A stretch of 37,633 nucleotides of DNA from Coleofasciculaceae cyanobacterium (GCA_036703275.1 DATNPK010000015.1:1-37633); one strand, 5' to 3'. Shown: positions 8,112 to 17,261, counted from the first letter of the stretch. A program made the numbers and translations. The notes: a model not told the origin generated them from the letters alone.

Positions 8112-8822
8112 TTACTCTCCCGCGCCTGCATGAGTTGACCATGCCTCCATCGATACGGGAACAATCGGCTCAATTAACTCGATAATTGCTTGAGCATAAG
8201 ATCCGATTTCGCTTTGCGCCCCTGCACCTAAACGTAAGCCAATAAAGTTGAGCAATGCTTGTAAAGAGACTGTCCAAACCCAAGAAGTATAGACTGAAGG
8301 AATTAATACGCCCCTGGCTTGTTCTCTACCTACGCCCAGTTCTAATAGCTTGCTGTAGGCTTGATAGCTATTTTCACACTGCTCTTGATAAATGGCGATC
8401 GCTTTGTGGTTAAAATCCTCTGCTAAACTACCAACGGTTGCTTGTTTGTTATTTTTTGATTGTTGTCTAAAGGTTTGAGGAATATAAAATTCGTTGCTAT
8501 CGTCAATGGCTACATAGCGAAAACTTTTTTCATTCCAGCCCAGTTGTTCATCGTTATGATTACTAGCGACTACGTGCTTCCACCATTGCCGACATATGTA
8601 TAGCGGGGCTTTTACCTTGAACTTAAATACTACTCCCCTAAAGGGTGAAGTATGTTGATGCTTGATTAAATAATTAATTAATTTAATATCGCGATCGCTC
8701 AAGTTAACCGAACTCTTTTCAAAAGAGGCTCTAGCATCATTAACTATACTTAAATCATTGCCCATCGAATCGATCAGCTCAATTCTACTTTTTCCATCAT
8801 TTAAAGGATCTATATAGCCCAT
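8112..8822 (-). CDS. thyX: Flavin-dependent thymidylate synthase
   Basis: The 236-residue ThyX makes dTMP from dUMP using FAD, NADPH and methylene-tetrahydrofolate. The family motif is seen in its cyanobacterial form: RQWWKHVVAS (residues 78-87), an insertion NHNDEQLGW, then NEKSFRY (97-103). The basic and Ser residues that hold FAD and dUMP are present, although the classic RHR is replaced by KHV. The C-terminal half has GREQARGVLIPSVYTSWVW (about 163-181) with the conserved Arg, and the LRLGAGAQSEI segment that completes the tetramer site. dcd lies just upstream on the same strand, 103 bases away, so the two probably form one dTMP-supply unit. No thyA is present in the window. Confidence 0.95.
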   Translation of the reverse strand: MGYIDPLNDGKSRIELIDSMGNDLSIVNDARASFEKSSVNLSDRDIKLINYLIKHQHTSPFRGVVFKFKVKAPLYICRQWWKHVVASNHNDEQLGWNEKSFRYVAIDDSNEFYIPQTFRQQSKNNKQATVGSLAEDFNHKAIAIYQEQCENSYQAYSKLLELGVGREQARGVLIPSVYTSWVWTVSLQALLNFIGLRLGAGAQSEIGSYAQAIIELIEPIVPVSMEAWSTHAGAGE

Positions 8823-8840
8823 TGTCTTCGCCTAACATTT

Positions 8841-8896
8841 AACAATTAACAATTAACAATTAACAATTAGCCATTAGCCATTAGCCATTAGCCATT
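8841..8896. repeat. Heptameric tandem repeats: four AACAATT followed by four AGCCATT
   Basis: Eight uninterrupted 7-base units lie between thyX and dcd. The switch between two related units at 8868/8869 indicates two rounds of slippage expansion. Short tandem heptamers (STRR) are a known feature of cyanobacterial intergenic DNA. Confidence 0.9.
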
Positions 8897-8925
8897 AACT
8901 CCGTGAGGCAGCCCTTTATCTGTCA

Positions 8926-9528
8926 TCAAACCTTTGGTAAGGTTACACCAGAACCTTGGTTTTGATATTTACCGCCGCGATCGGCGTAGGTTGTTTGACA
9001 AGATTCTCCTTCAAAAAATAATAGTTGCACCACCCCTTCGTTGGCATAGATCTTTACATCAGCACTCGAAGCATTGCTAAATTCTAAAGTAATACTTTGA
9101 CCTTGCCAAGAAGCTTCTAGAGGTGTTGCATTGGCAATGACACCGACGCGGGCATAGGTTGACTTACCCAAGCAGATAGCTGTAACGTTGGCAGGCATTT
9201 TAATGCTTTCTAAAGACGCTCCTAGCCCATAGCTGTTTGCTGGAATAATAAAGTAAGATGAGCCATCTTCGCTGCTGTGCAACTCTGCCTGTTCTAGATT
9301 TTTAGAATTAAACTTTTTGGGATCTATTACTGTACCAGGAATATGCCTAAAAATTCTAAAATCGTGAGGCGATAGACGAATATCATAACCGTAAGAACTA
9401 AGTCCCCAACTAATTGTCGGTATTGCTTTTTCTGCACCTAAGACAGCTTTTCTAATCGATTTTGATTCAAAAGGAGCAATCATCCCCTGACGAGCTTGTT
9501 CAATTATCCACTTATCGTTTTTAATCAT
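8926..9528 (-). CDS. dcd: dCTP deaminase
   Basis: The 200-residue enzyme converts dCTP to dUTP, the precursor of dUMP for thymidylate synthesis. Family features visible are the YGYDIRLS segment (46-53), FIIPANSYGLGASLE (93-107), GKSTYAR (121-127, phosphate-binding Ser and Arg), WQGQSITLEFSN (141-152, with the catalytic Glu at 149) and the C-terminal YADRGGKYQNQ lid (181-191). It does not show a separate dUTPase fusion. It precedes thyX on the same strand, so dCTP deamination and dUMP methylation are encoded together. Confidence 0.93.
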   Translation of the reverse strand: MIKNDKWIIEQARQGMIAPFESKSIRKAVLGAEKAIPTISWGLSSYGYDIRLSPHDFRIFRHIPGTVIDPKKFNSKNLEQAELHSSEDGSSYFIIPANSYGLGASLESIKMPANVTAICLGKSTYARVGVIANATPLEASWQGQSITLEFSNASSADVKIYANEGVVQLLFFEGESCQTTYADRGGKYQNQGSGVTLPKV

Positions 9529-9831
9529 GTTCTAGGCAGTGTTGCCAATTGAAAATTTATCAGCCGAGAGTATCTTACCAAGCTAAGTATCTATCTTGAA
9601 ATTAAACCGCTTTTGAGTCTCCTTGAACCTTTACTGCTTTTCTCGTTTGGCTCATCATGCGATCGCTATATGCCGAGCGATCAAGGTTGGGTTTTCTAGA
9701 AATATTGGTTCGGGAAGTAAACGCTACCAAAAAGGGCAACAAACCACACTTACAACGTCAAGAAAAATTCAATAAGATGATATCAAAGCGAGAAAAGAAT
9801 AAGTAAAAATAAAATTTACGGAGAGAATAAT
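9529..9831. other. Divergent intergenic region between dcd and hspA
   Basis: These 303 bases must carry the promoters of dcd (minus) and hspA (plus). A hairpin with arms GATCGCT (9661-9667) and AGCGATC (9676-9682) is present. I could not find a CIRCE element (TTAGCACTC-N9-GAGTGCTAA), so HrcA control of hspA is not supported. Just before hspA the leader is A/U-rich, with a weak GTAAA/TTTAC stem next to the GGAGAG ribosome site. That would allow, but does not show, an RNA thermometer. Confidence 0.45.
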
Positions 9832-10314
9832 ATGGCGATCATTCGTTATAATCCTTGGCAAGAAATGAACTCTTTACAACACCAGTTAAATAGAATGCTT
9901 GATGATGTTTTAACTCCAGCTTCTGTAGCTGAGTTTGGCAACTTTTCTAAAGTTCCCGCAGCCGAACTTACCGAAACCAAAGAAAACTTAGTTCTTCGAT
10001 TAGAATTACCTGGAATACAGCCTGCCGATCTTAATATTGAAGCAACAGCAAAAAGCGTTTCTATTTCAGGAGAACGTAAGTCTGAGGTCAAATCTGAAGA
10101 CGAAGGCAAAACTCGTTTATCCGAAGGTGTATCCTTTAGGACTGAGTTCCGCTATGGTAGTTTTCAAAGAGTAATTCCTCTACCCGTAAGAATTCAGAAT
10201 ACTGAGATCAAAGCCGAATATAAAGACGGTATTTTGCACCTCACCTTGCCCAAAGCTGAATCAGAAAAAAACAAAGTAGTTAAAGTCAATTTGTTAGACC
10301 AAACTAATGCTTAA
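9832..10314 (+). CDS. hspA: Small heat-shock protein (Hsp20/alpha-crystallin family)
   Basis: The 160-residue chaperone of the Hsp16.6/HspA type starts MAIIRYNPWQEMNSLQHQLNR, the cyanobacterial HspA N-terminus. The alpha-crystallin domain spans about 45-145 (ELTETKENLVLRLELPGI, the FRTEFRYGSFQRVIPLP beta-sandwich, then AEYKDGILHLTLPKAE, the A-x-x-x-G-I-L-x-x-x-x-P signature). Such proteins hold unfolding proteins and protect thylakoid membranes during heat stress. A GGAGAG ribosome site precedes the ATG. The gene stands alone and is followed by a strong terminator at 10365. Confidence 0.94.
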   Translation: MAIIRYNPWQEMNSLQHQLNRMLDDVLTPASVAEFGNFSKVPAAELTETKENLVLRLELPGIQPADLNIEATAKSVSISGERKSEVKSEDEGKTRLSEGVSFRTEFRYGSFQRVIPLPVRIQNTEIKAEYKDGILHLTLPKAESEKNKVVKVNLLDQTNA

Positions 10315-10364
10315 TTAGTTTATTTAATCTACTGAGGCAAGTTGTAATATAGCTTAGATACTAC

Positions 10365-10396
10365 CAGCCATAGTTAATTTATGGCTGATTTTTTAA
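10365..10396 (+). terminator. Rho-independent terminator of hspA
   Basis: Perfect 8-bp stem CAGCCATA (10365-10372) / TATGGCTG (10380-10387) with a 7-base loop, followed by ATTTTTT. It lies 50 bases after the hspA stop and before the convergent Nudix gene. Confidence 0.8.
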
Positions 10397-10428
10397 TAGG
10401 AAAATATAGTTGATTTTCTCTTAATTTA

Positions 10429-10884
10429 TCAAGCTATTACAATCTGATCATTAAGATAGTCTTGTAACTGTCGGTCATGATCGTGACTAAGATCTCCCAA
10501 AGGTAATTCATCTCTGGAAAAAGCTTTTACCTGCAATACTTCTAACTTATCTTCGGCGTTTAGTTTTCCTTCTGCTTCAACTTCTAGCAATATAGAAATT
10601 GAGTGTATTCGAGGATCGCGTTTGGGGTTAGAGTAAACTCCGCGCAAACGTCTGATTTTAATTAGCTTCAAACCTGTCTCTTCTTCAAGCTCTCGACTAG
10701 CAGCATTAGGAATATCTTCTCCCCAATCAATCATACCTCCTGGTAAACCCCATTTGCCTGAATCGCTACGCTGGATCAAGACAATGCGTCCATCTGGCAA
10801 AACAGGGATAATTGTCGTGCCAGTGACAGGATGGCGGAAGATAATACCGAGTACAGTGGAAACAAATCGCCAAGAACGACGCAT
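10429..10884 (-). CDS. Nudix hydrolase
   Basis: The 151-residue protein has a complete Nudix box (G-x5-E-x7-R-E-U-x-E-E-x-G-U) at about residues 50-72, GMIDWGEDIP through RELEEETGL. The preceding QRSDSGKWGLPGG is the usual approach strand. Such enzymes hydrolyse nucleoside diphosphates linked to another group, for example ADP-ribose, NADH or oxidised nucleotides; the substrate is not predictable from the motif. It follows argH on the same strand with a 60-base gap and could be co-transcribed, but no functional link to arginine synthesis is evident. Confidence 0.9.
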   Translation of the reverse strand: MRRSWRFVSTVLGIIFRHPVTGTTIIPVLPDGRIVLIQRSDSGKWGLPGGMIDWGEDIPNAASRELEEETGLKLIKIRRLRGVYSNPKRDPRIHSISILLEVEAEGKLNAEDKLEVLQVKAFSRDELPLGDLSHDHDRQLQDYLNDQIVIA

Positions 10885-10944
10885 AAAATTAAAGTTTATA
10901 AAGGTTAAATTCAGGTGATGAAAATGGTTATAAAAACTAACTAT

Positions 10945-12333
10945 TCAGCTTTGAGCGAGTAAAGATTTAGCTCGAGCGATCGCCTGATGGACTTGTTCAA
11001 AACCAGTGCCGCCATAGCTATTACGGGCAGAAACTACCTGTTTGGGTGCGATCGCTTCATAGATATCGGCTTCAAAAGCGTGATGCAGTTCCTGCCATTC
11101 TTCTAAAGTGAGGTCTTTGAGCAATTTTCTCGCAGCTATGCTGGTTTTTACGACTTTACCTACCAAATTATAAGCCTCACGAAACGGAACGTCTTTAGAC
11201 ACTAAATAATCAGCAACATCAGTGGCGTTGGAGAAGTCTTCGGCAACGGCTTCTGCTAGCCTGGTAGTTTTAAATTCGATGCCTTCGTTTAATAGTATTG
11301 TCATTACCTTTAAACAAGCCTTGATGGTTTTGACGCTATCAAAAATTCCTTCTTTATCTTCCTGTAGGTCTTTATTGTATGCCAGGGGTAAACCTTTCAT
11401 AATGACCAACAAACCTTGGAGATGTCCAAAGACTCTGCCTGTTTTACCTCGCACTAATTCAGGAATATCGGGATTTTTCTTTTGAGGCATGATGCTCGAA
11501 CCCGTGGCGCAAGTATCTTTTAAAGTAATAAAGCTAAACTCTTGAGATGCCCAGAGGATCATTTCTTCGCTCAGGCGACTGAGATGCACCATAATTAGGC
11601 TAGCTGCACAAAGAAATTCGATCGCAAAATCGCGATCGCTTACTCCATCCAGGCTGTTTTCATAGATATGCTCAAACTCTAATAATTCAGCAGTACGTTT
11701 TCGATTGATGGGAAAAGTTGTTCCCGCCAGTGCGCCACAGCCCAAAGGAGAGATATTAGTCCGTTTATAGACATCTTCTAATCTCTCCCAGTCTCGTTGG
11801 GACATCTGAAAATATGCCAAAAGGTGATGAGCTAAACTTAACGGCTGCGCTCTTTGTAAATGAGTATAGCCAGGAATAAGAGTTTCGACGTGCTGTTCGC
11901 TATGAATGAGCAAAGCTGCTTGGAATTGCCGTAAATATTGCTGGATTTGCCTGATTTCGGTCCTTAAATATAGTCTGATATCTGTTCCTACCTGATCGTT
12001 GCGCGATCGCGCCGTGTGGAGCTTTTTTCCCACATCACCGACTATTTCGATCAGTCGTCTTTCTACTGCAAAATGAACATCTTCGGCTTCAACACCTGGA
12101 TTAAAATTACCCTGCTGATATTCCTGGCGAATCTGTGATAAACCTGACACTAGCTGTTGCACTTCTGCATCGCTAATAATTTTGGTTTCGCCAAGCATTT
12201 TAGCATGGGCAATTGAACCATCTAGATCGTATTCAATTAGTTCAATATCGAAACCAATGCTAGCGTTAAAAATAGCGATCTCTGGATTTAATGGTGATTC
12301 AAAGCGATCGCTCCAAGATGTTGGCTTGTTCAC
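10945..12333 (-). CDS. argH: Argininosuccinate lyase
   Basis: The 462-residue enzyme cleaves argininosuccinate to arginine and fumarate, the last step of arginine synthesis, as a cytosolic homotetramer. The fumarase/lyase superfamily signature [12 protein letters not shown] sits at about residues 280-291 and contains the catalytic serine loop. Other conserved pieces are [13 protein letters not shown] (about 106-118), [14 protein letters not shown] (about 155-168) and the N-terminal WSDRFESP. The length is typical (about 460). The ATG lies about 80 bases after the stop of the small upstream gene. Confidence 0.96.
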   Translation of the reverse strand: MNKPTSWSDRFESPLNPEIAIFNASIGFDIELIEYDLDGSIAHAKMLGETKIISDAEVQQLVSGLSQIRQEYQQGNFNPGVEAEDVHFAVERRLIEIVGDVGKKLHTARSRNDQVGTDIRLYLRTEIRQIQQYLRQFQAALLIHSEQHVETLIPGYTHLQRAQPLSLAHHLLAYFQMSQRDWERLEDVYKRTNISPLGCGALAGTTFPINRKRTAELLEFEHIYENSLDGVSDRDFAIEFLCAASLIMVHLSRLSEEMILWASQEFSFITLKDTCATGSSIMPQKKNPDIPELVRGKTGRVFGHLQGLLVIMKGLPLAYNKDLQEDKEGIFDSVKTIKACLKVMTILLNEGIEFKTTRLAEAVAEDFSNATDVADYLVSKDVPFREAYNLVGKVVKTSIAARKLLKDLTLEEWQELHHAFEADIYEAIAPKQVVSARNSYGGTGFEQVHQAIARAKSLLAQS

Positions 12334-12370
12334 AACAGATAATAATCAATTACAGGACTAGATTATTTTA

Positions 12371-12405
12371 AGTCATTAGTTATTGGTTATTAGTCATTAG
12401 TCACT
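12371..12405. repeat. Heptameric tandem repeat of AGTCATT type (five imperfect units)
   Basis: AGTCATT, AGTTATT, GGTTATT, AGTCATT and AGTCACT follow each other without gaps between argH and the small upstream gene. The period and consensus are close to those of the array at 8841-8896. Confidence 0.75.
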
Positions 12406-12417
12406 GATTATAGATAA

Positions 12418-12636
12418 TTAGCTTGTAAAACCTTTGAAGGTGTAACCGAAAAATGTCCCAATCAACAATGCCCAAACCTGCCCTGATTCAATAAAGTTTT
12501 GCCAAGCATCGGAAATTTGCCCCAAAATATCGGGATCTTCAATTTGTTGAGCTAATAGACTAGAAATAGGTAACAGGTAGTTATGATAAAACTCAATTGT
12601 TATCTGCATCAGCCGATCGTTTAACAATGCTTCCAT
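12418..12636 (-). CDS. Small membrane-anchored hypothetical protein
   Basis: This is a 72-residue protein. The N-terminal part is amphipathic and acidic (LLNDRLMQITIEFYHNYLLP ... QIEDPDILGQISDAWQNFIES) and a single hydrophobic segment (about residues 52-69, VWALLIGTFFGYTFKGF) closes it, suggesting a tail-anchored membrane protein. It lies between the PP2C phosphatase and argH on the same strand. I do not recognise a family. Codon use looks like that of the neighbours, and the ORF has an ATG start, so I take it as a real gene. Confidence 0.6.
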   Translation of the reverse strand: MEALLNDRLMQITIEFYHNYLLPISSLLAQQIEDPDILGQISDAWQNFIESGQVWALLIGTFFGYTFKGFTS

Positions 12637-12944
12637 AAGAATTACAGTTTTATAATAATTAAAACTGCAACCAATCTAATCTTGGTTGATTAAAACCGCC
12701 ACTAAAAAACATGATTCAAGCTAGATACTTACAGCAGTTTTCATGCTTAATAGACTAGGCTGTTGATTAGCTAGTTTATTAGCTATTAGCTTTTAGCTTT
12801 TAGAGTTTCTCAAACAGGACAATGTGACTTGTGTGTTCTATTCAACCGAAAAGCGCAGCAATGTTAATCATCGAGCTAATTAAGCGATCGCCAATTTGGG
12901 GAAAATCAGCAACCCATAACGAATTGCTCTTACGAGTCAATGAG
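12637..12944. other. Intergenic region with degenerate heptamer repeats
   Basis: These 308 bases hold no ORF. At 12781-12808 there are imperfect 7-base units (AGCTATT, AGCTTTT, AGCTTTT, AGAGTTT), a third heptamer locus. At 12815-12833 there is a 19-nt element whose reverse complement occurs at 29619-29637. Confidence 0.6.
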
Positions 12945-14390
12945 TTATTCGATCGCCTTAATCTGCATCACGATTGAGGTCATATCATCACCACAATTCT
13001 TGTTCGCATCACTAAACTGCTTGACCTGAACAAAAACATGGTCAAGAATTTCATCTGGAGTTTCTAGGTGCTGACAAGCCCATTTAAAACAGAGACAGAG
13101 GTTTTCTTCATCAAAGCGATCGCCAACTTCATTGGCAGCATCCGTGAAGCCATCAGTGTAATAAATAATTGTATCTCCTGGAGCTAGCTGTACCGTTGCA
13201 TCTTCATATTCTGATTCCATATCCAGACCGATCAGCATTCCCCAACTATCCAACTTTTCTAAAGTATTAGTCGCTTTACGCCACAGTAACGGTGGATTAT
13301 GAGCAGCATTGGTAAAACAGAGGGTTTGTTTTTGCGGATCGTATTCGGAATAGAACATACTCACGAAGCGATGCGAGTTTTCTAGATCGGCATACATCAC
13401 TCGATTGAGATGGCGCATAATCTGTGCTGGAGAATGACGATTAAGGACTTCTGCGCGCAGCATTCCCCGTGTCATGGTCATAATTAATCCCGCGGGGACA
13501 CCTTTGCCCATCACATCGCCAATCACAATACTCCAAGGAACATCAGACCCAATTTCTGGCTGACTATTTTCTAAGCGGTCATAATTAGTGGGAATAAAAT
13601 CATAGTAATCTCCGCCAACACGACTTGCAGTCTGGCACTTGGCTGCAATGGATAATCCCCTAATCTGAGGACACTTGCTAGGCAGCAAACGTAATTGAAT
13701 TTCTGAGGCAATTTCTAATTCACGGTCTTGTCTTTCTTTGGAACGTAACTCTACCGTTAATTCATGATTAGCGATCGCTACTGCCGTCTGATCCGCTACT
13801 AACTGAGTCAATTTTCTCCTGGTTGGAGTCCAAGTATAATCTGTTTCGGTACTAAATACATAAAGGCGACCTTGTTCAATATTTTTGACCAGAATCGGAG
13901 TGCCGAAAAACTGAATTTTTGGCTCTAACTCTTGAGCGATCTTTTCATCAATAATTCCTGATAAGTGAGAAGAAGCATTAACAGTTTTATGATGATTAAT
14001 TGATGAGTGATTAATTTGGTAATTTACTCGCTCAAATACGCTGGTTACCTCTAAACCAATCTTGCTGTCTTGGCAATGAATTTGTTCTAAATGTACTTTG
14101 TTGCCTTTATATAAAATTAGTACCCCGCCAATAGAATCGGTAACTCTAGCTGCCATCAAAGGAGTCAGTTCTAAAAACTGATTCAGATTACTAAAGCTAC
14201 GCAGTGCAAATCCCAAAGAGCTTAATAGATCTTGAATTTTATTTTGTTCCCTTTGAAGATTAGCCACTAATTCTTTTAGTGCCACAATTGGGTTAGAGTC
14301 CTTCGAGTCAGACTTGCCAACGCTATTATTTTCTTGAGAGGGATGGCTATGGGAGGATACGACAGTCATTGCCTCTACAAATTTAGACAT
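12945..14390 (-). CDS. GAF-domain PP2C-type (RsbU/SpoIIE) serine phosphatase
   Basis: The 481-residue protein has a coiled-coil-like helix (about 36-60), a GAF sensor domain (about 65-215, ending TQLVADQTAVAIANHELT), a linker helix LRSKERQDRELEIASEIQ and a PP2C/SpoIIE domain (about 240-478). Metal-binding residues are in place: GGDYYDF (about 261-267), GDVMGKGVPAG (about 291-301), YYTDGFTDA and the closing GDDMTS (about 466-471). RsbU-type phosphatases dephosphorylate anti-sigma antagonist or STAS proteins in partner-switching pathways. The ligand of the GAF domain and the substrate are unknown. It lies between ftsY and a small membrane protein gene, all on the same strand. Confidence 0.9.
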   Translation of the reverse strand: MSKFVEAMTVVSSHSHPSQENNSVGKSDSKDSNPIVALKELVANLQREQNKIQDLLSSLGFALRSFSNLNQFLELTPLMAARVTDSIGGVLILYKGNKVHLEQIHCQDSKIGLEVTSVFERVNYQINHSSINHHKTVNASSHLSGIIDEKIAQELEPKIQFFGTPILVKNIEQGRLYVFSTETDYTWTPTRRKLTQLVADQTAVAIANHELTVELRSKERQDRELEIASEIQLRLLPSKCPQIRGLSIAAKCQTASRVGGDYYDFIPTNYDRLENSQPEIGSDVPWSIVIGDVMGKGVPAGLIMTMTRGMLRAEVLNRHSPAQIMRHLNRVMYADLENSHRFVSMFYSEYDPQKQTLCFTNAAHNPPLLWRKATNTLEKLDSWGMLIGLDMESEYEDATVQLAPGDTIIYYTDGFTDAANEVGDRFDEENLCLCFKWACQHLETPDEILDHVFVQVKQFSDANKNCGDDMTSIVMQIKAIE

Positions 14391-14649
14391 TATTTTTTCA
14401 GTTCATCAGTCAAAAATATATTTAAAGTGCAGTAATGCTAAAACATCCAATTAGACAATATTAAAGCAACCTTTATATTTACCCAATTGATGACAACCCG
14501 ATCGGGGTTAATCAAAGACGGTGCTTATATTTTACTTACCAAAATATAGGTTGATTAATAATAACCTGTAATAGCTGATACGCCAACAAAATGAAGTAAA
14601 AATACTTCTATCGATCGCAATAGATAATTATTTGAATTGTGTATTTAGT

Positions 14650-16185
14650 TTAACCATTGAGTAAAGCTTCGACAAATTCATAGCTAGAAAATGGTCGCAA
14701 ATCCTCAATTCCTTCTCCTGCACCAATAAAGCGAATTGGTAAATTTAGCTGCTGGGTTACTGCTAATGCCACACCACCTTTAGCACTTCCATCCAGTTTG
14801 GTCAAAACAACACCACTCAGTTGAGCTGCTTTAGAAAACACCTGAGCTTGGCGCAAACCATTTTGTCCCAGAGTTGCGTCTAGAACTAGTAATGATTCTA
14901 CTTTGGCATGGGGTGCTTTTTTATCAATAATTCGACGGATTTTCGCCAATTCGGCCATTAAATTTTGCTTGTTTTGTAGTCTCCCTGCGGTATCGATTAA
15001 AAGCAGTTCAGTATTTTTCGCTTCAGCAGCTGCGATCGCATCAAATACTACCGCAGCCGGGTCGGTATTTTTGCCTGGGTTAGCAATAACCTGAGTGTTA
15101 GCCCGTTCTCCCCACACCTGTACCTGCTGTACCGCAGCAGCACGAAAAGTATCCGCAGCCGCAATCAAGCAACTATAGCCAGATTTTTGCCCCAAATTAG
15201 CTAGTTTACCAATAGTCGTAGTCTTACCTGCGCCATTTACTCCTGTTAGCAGCCAGATATTAAACTCGTCTTTTTCAGGAACAAAAGCACTATCTTTTTT
15301 ACCTGCTATGGGTCGATCGAGTATATCTTGCAGGATCGTTTTTAAATAGGCGATCGCTTGGTCTGGAGGCAGAACTTCTTCTTTTAATTTCGCTTGTAGA
15401 GTTTCAATGATATAGTCAGTAGCTTCGATACCAACATCAGCTTGCAGTAAAAGACTCTCAATCTCCATTACCGCATCATCATTTAGCGGACCTTTGCCGA
15501 CAATAGATTTTAACTGATTGACTAGACCAATTCGAGTTTTACCCAATCCCTGCCGCAGCTTGGTCAGCCAGCTTATTTCTTCTTCTGAGACATCTTCTGC
15601 TGTCCTGCCACTCTTAGCTAGTACCTTAGATGACCAAATAAAATCTTCGTCTAATTCTGCTGCTACTGGTTCTGGTTGAGGACTTTCAATTGCTGTTTCT
15701 TTGAGTTTTTCCAAACCCTGAGATTTTTGCATCCAAGCTGGAACGTTGGCAACAGGTGCAGCAGTTTCCTCCGTTACTGATTCCTCAACAGTAGTTTGTG
15801 TTTCGGCTACTGGTTGAGCTATCTCCTCTTCTACGACTTCTATGACTTCTGTTTCTGCTGCTGATTCAACTACGTTTTCTGGAGCAACTTCTGTTTCTGT
15901 GTTTGCTACTAATTCTAATTCTTTTTCAGATGAAGTAGTTTCTTCTGTGTTTACAGCCTTTAAGACTGATTCCGATGCCGTTTCTTCAAATTCTTCTTTA
16001 GTTACGCCTTGACTCTTACGTTCTTGAATGTTTTTATAAGCGGCTTTAGCAAAAGCAAGGTAATCTGGTTCGGCTATATCCGTCTGCGATGACTCAGCCG
16101 ATGTAGTTGTTTCTAGCTCAGTTTGGGGGGATGTTGCTTCAGGCTGCTGCTTTGCTTTTTCGTTACGGCGAAACCAATTAAACAT
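14650..16185 (-). CDS. ftsY: Signal recognition particle receptor FtsY
   Basis: The 511-residue SRP receptor GTPase docks ribosome-SRP complexes at the membrane. Residues 1 to about 200 are a long Glu/Thr/Val-rich acidic A domain, low in complexity. The NG domain follows: four-helix N part at about 205-300, P-loop GVNGAGKTTTIGK near 312-324, DTFRAAAVQQ, the G3 region LLIDTAGRLQNKQNL, TKLDGSAKGG (G4) and GAGEGIEDLRPF at the end. The start MFNWFRRNEKAK, a basic amphipathic segment, is typical and gives membrane contact. The length exceeds that of E. coli FtsY slightly because of the A domain. Confidence 0.95.
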   Translation of the reverse strand: MFNWFRRNEKAKQQPEATSPQTELETTTSAESSQTDIAEPDYLAFAKAAYKNIQERKSQGVTKEEFEETASESVLKAVNTEETTSSEKELELVANTETEVAPENVVESAAETEVIEVVEEEIAQPVAETQTTVEESVTEETAAPVANVPAWMQKSQGLEKLKETAIESPQPEPVAAELDEDFIWSSKVLAKSGRTAEDVSEEEISWLTKLRQGLGKTRIGLVNQLKSIVGKGPLNDDAVMEIESLLLQADVGIEATDYIIETLQAKLKEEVLPPDQAIAYLKTILQDILDRPIAGKKDSAFVPEKDEFNIWLLTGVNGAGKTTTIGKLANLGQKSGYSCLIAAADTFRAAAVQQVQVWGERANTQVIANPGKNTDPAAVVFDAIAAAEAKNTELLLIDTAGRLQNKQNLMAELAKIRRIIDKKAPHAKVESLLVLDATLGQNGLRQAQVFSKAAQLSGVVLTKLDGSAKGGVALAVTQQLNLPIRFIGAGEGIEDLRPFSSYEFVEALLNG

Positions 16186-16496
16186 TGTGTAAGAGAAAAT
16201 GAACCTAGTTTTATCAGTTTATCGATAATACCAAGGTTCGCTTCAATATTGATTCTATATCTGGGTGGTAATTACACTACATTCAACCTGTGAATTTGAG
16301 TCTTGATTCTTTAATATTGGCAAAATTGGCAAAAAATCAAAAACTATCAGGCTGGATCTTGGTCGAATTTTTGGGTCAACTGTAATAATTCTTCTTGACT
16401 GGGTTTGTGTCCATCTTTAGTAGTGTATGGTTTTTCATCCTACGGTAAAAGCACGTAGGTTTTCACCTTACCTTTTATATGCCCAAATCCGTCATC
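16186..16496. other. Intergenic region with a possible small-gene remnant
   Basis: These 311 bases lie between ftsY and the nitroreductase gene. On the minus strand, 16439 down to 16347 is an open stretch of 30 codons with protein-like composition (DEKPYTTKDGHKPSQEELLQ ... DPA), preceded in frame by a stop and lacking a start. Nothing else was recognised. Confidence 0.4.
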
Positions 16497-17156
16497 CTAA
16501 TCAATATACTGCACGACTTCTTCCGTTTTGTAGCGAACCTTGGTCATGTCGGCAAACTTATCATCTTTGCTTCTATACCCTAGCGCACAAATCACTTGGG
16601 CAGCGTAGCCTCGATCTGTCAAGCCGAGTACTTTATCAAACTCAGCGGGTACAAATCCCTCCATCGGGCAAGCATCGATACCCAGCAAAGCAGCACTGTA
16701 GAGCAAAAATCCTAGAGCGATGTATACCTGTCTAGTAGACCAAGCATCTGGCTGTAGTGGGAGAGGATCTTGTAAAAATCCTTTGATAGCATTTTCGAGT
16801 CCTGATAGCTTATCTTTTGGTGAGGCGCGAACTTCTACTATGCGATCGATGTAACGGTCTACGTCACTAGTGTTAATGTTTTGTTTGATAGCTAAAACAA
16901 CCAGGTGAGAAGCATCCACTACCTGGGACTGATTCCAGGCGTGTTCCTGAAGCTGCTGGCGTAAAGCGGAATTTCGGATGACAAAAAACTTCCAAGGCTG
17001 CTGACCAAAAGAAGATGGCGCTAATACCAGGCTTTGCTCCAAGGTATACCAGTCATCATCGTCAATTTTCTGGCTGGGGTCAAACTTTTTGGTAGCATAA
17101 CGCCAGTTTAACCGCTGGATAATTTGGTCTGGGGTCAAGTCAGGACGATTCATCAA
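16497..17156 (-). CDS. NAD(P)H-dependent nitroreductase family oxidoreductase
   Basis: The 219-residue FMN-dependent enzyme belongs to the NfsB-like nitroreductase family. It shows the N-terminal RYATKKFDP (FMN-phosphate-binding Arg/Lys), LVLAPSSFGQQPWKFFVI (about 43-60) with the conserved Ser/Gln-x-x-Pro-W, and the C-terminal DACPMEGFVPAEFDKVLGL plus AAQVICALGYRS, which close the FMN pocket. The length is normal. Such enzymes reduce nitro-aromatics, quinones or flavins at NAD(P)H expense; the physiological substrate is unknown. The gene stands alone on the minus strand. Confidence 0.9.
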   Translation of the reverse strand: MMNRPDLTPDQIIQRLNWRYATKKFDPSQKIDDDDWYTLEQSLVLAPSSFGQQPWKFFVIRNSALRQQLQEHAWNQSQVVDASHLVVLAIKQNINTSDVDRYIDRIVEVRASPKDKLSGLENAIKGFLQDPLPLQPDAWSTRQVYIALGFLLYSAALLGIDACPMEGFVPAEFDKVLGLTDRGYAAQVICALGYRSKDDKFADMTKVRYKTEEVVQYID

Positions 17157-17261
17157 ATTAAAAGTAAATAAATGTTATTTGCACTATAAAATTTTTAACC
17201 GCTAAAGCGGCGATATTCTCAAGTTTTTTGGTCTATTTACCTAGTGAGATTAATACAAATA

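Noticed and set aside
9529-9831. CIRCE operator for hspA
   Set aside because: No TTAGCACTC-N9-GAGTGCTAA or close variant is present in the leader.
11222-11485. 87-codon plus-strand ORF
   Set aside because: Antisense to argH; low-information sequence.
14495-14509. AACCC/GGGTT hairpin upstream of the PP2C gene as a terminator of ftsY
   Set aside because: The stem is only 5 bp and no T-run follows on the minus strand.
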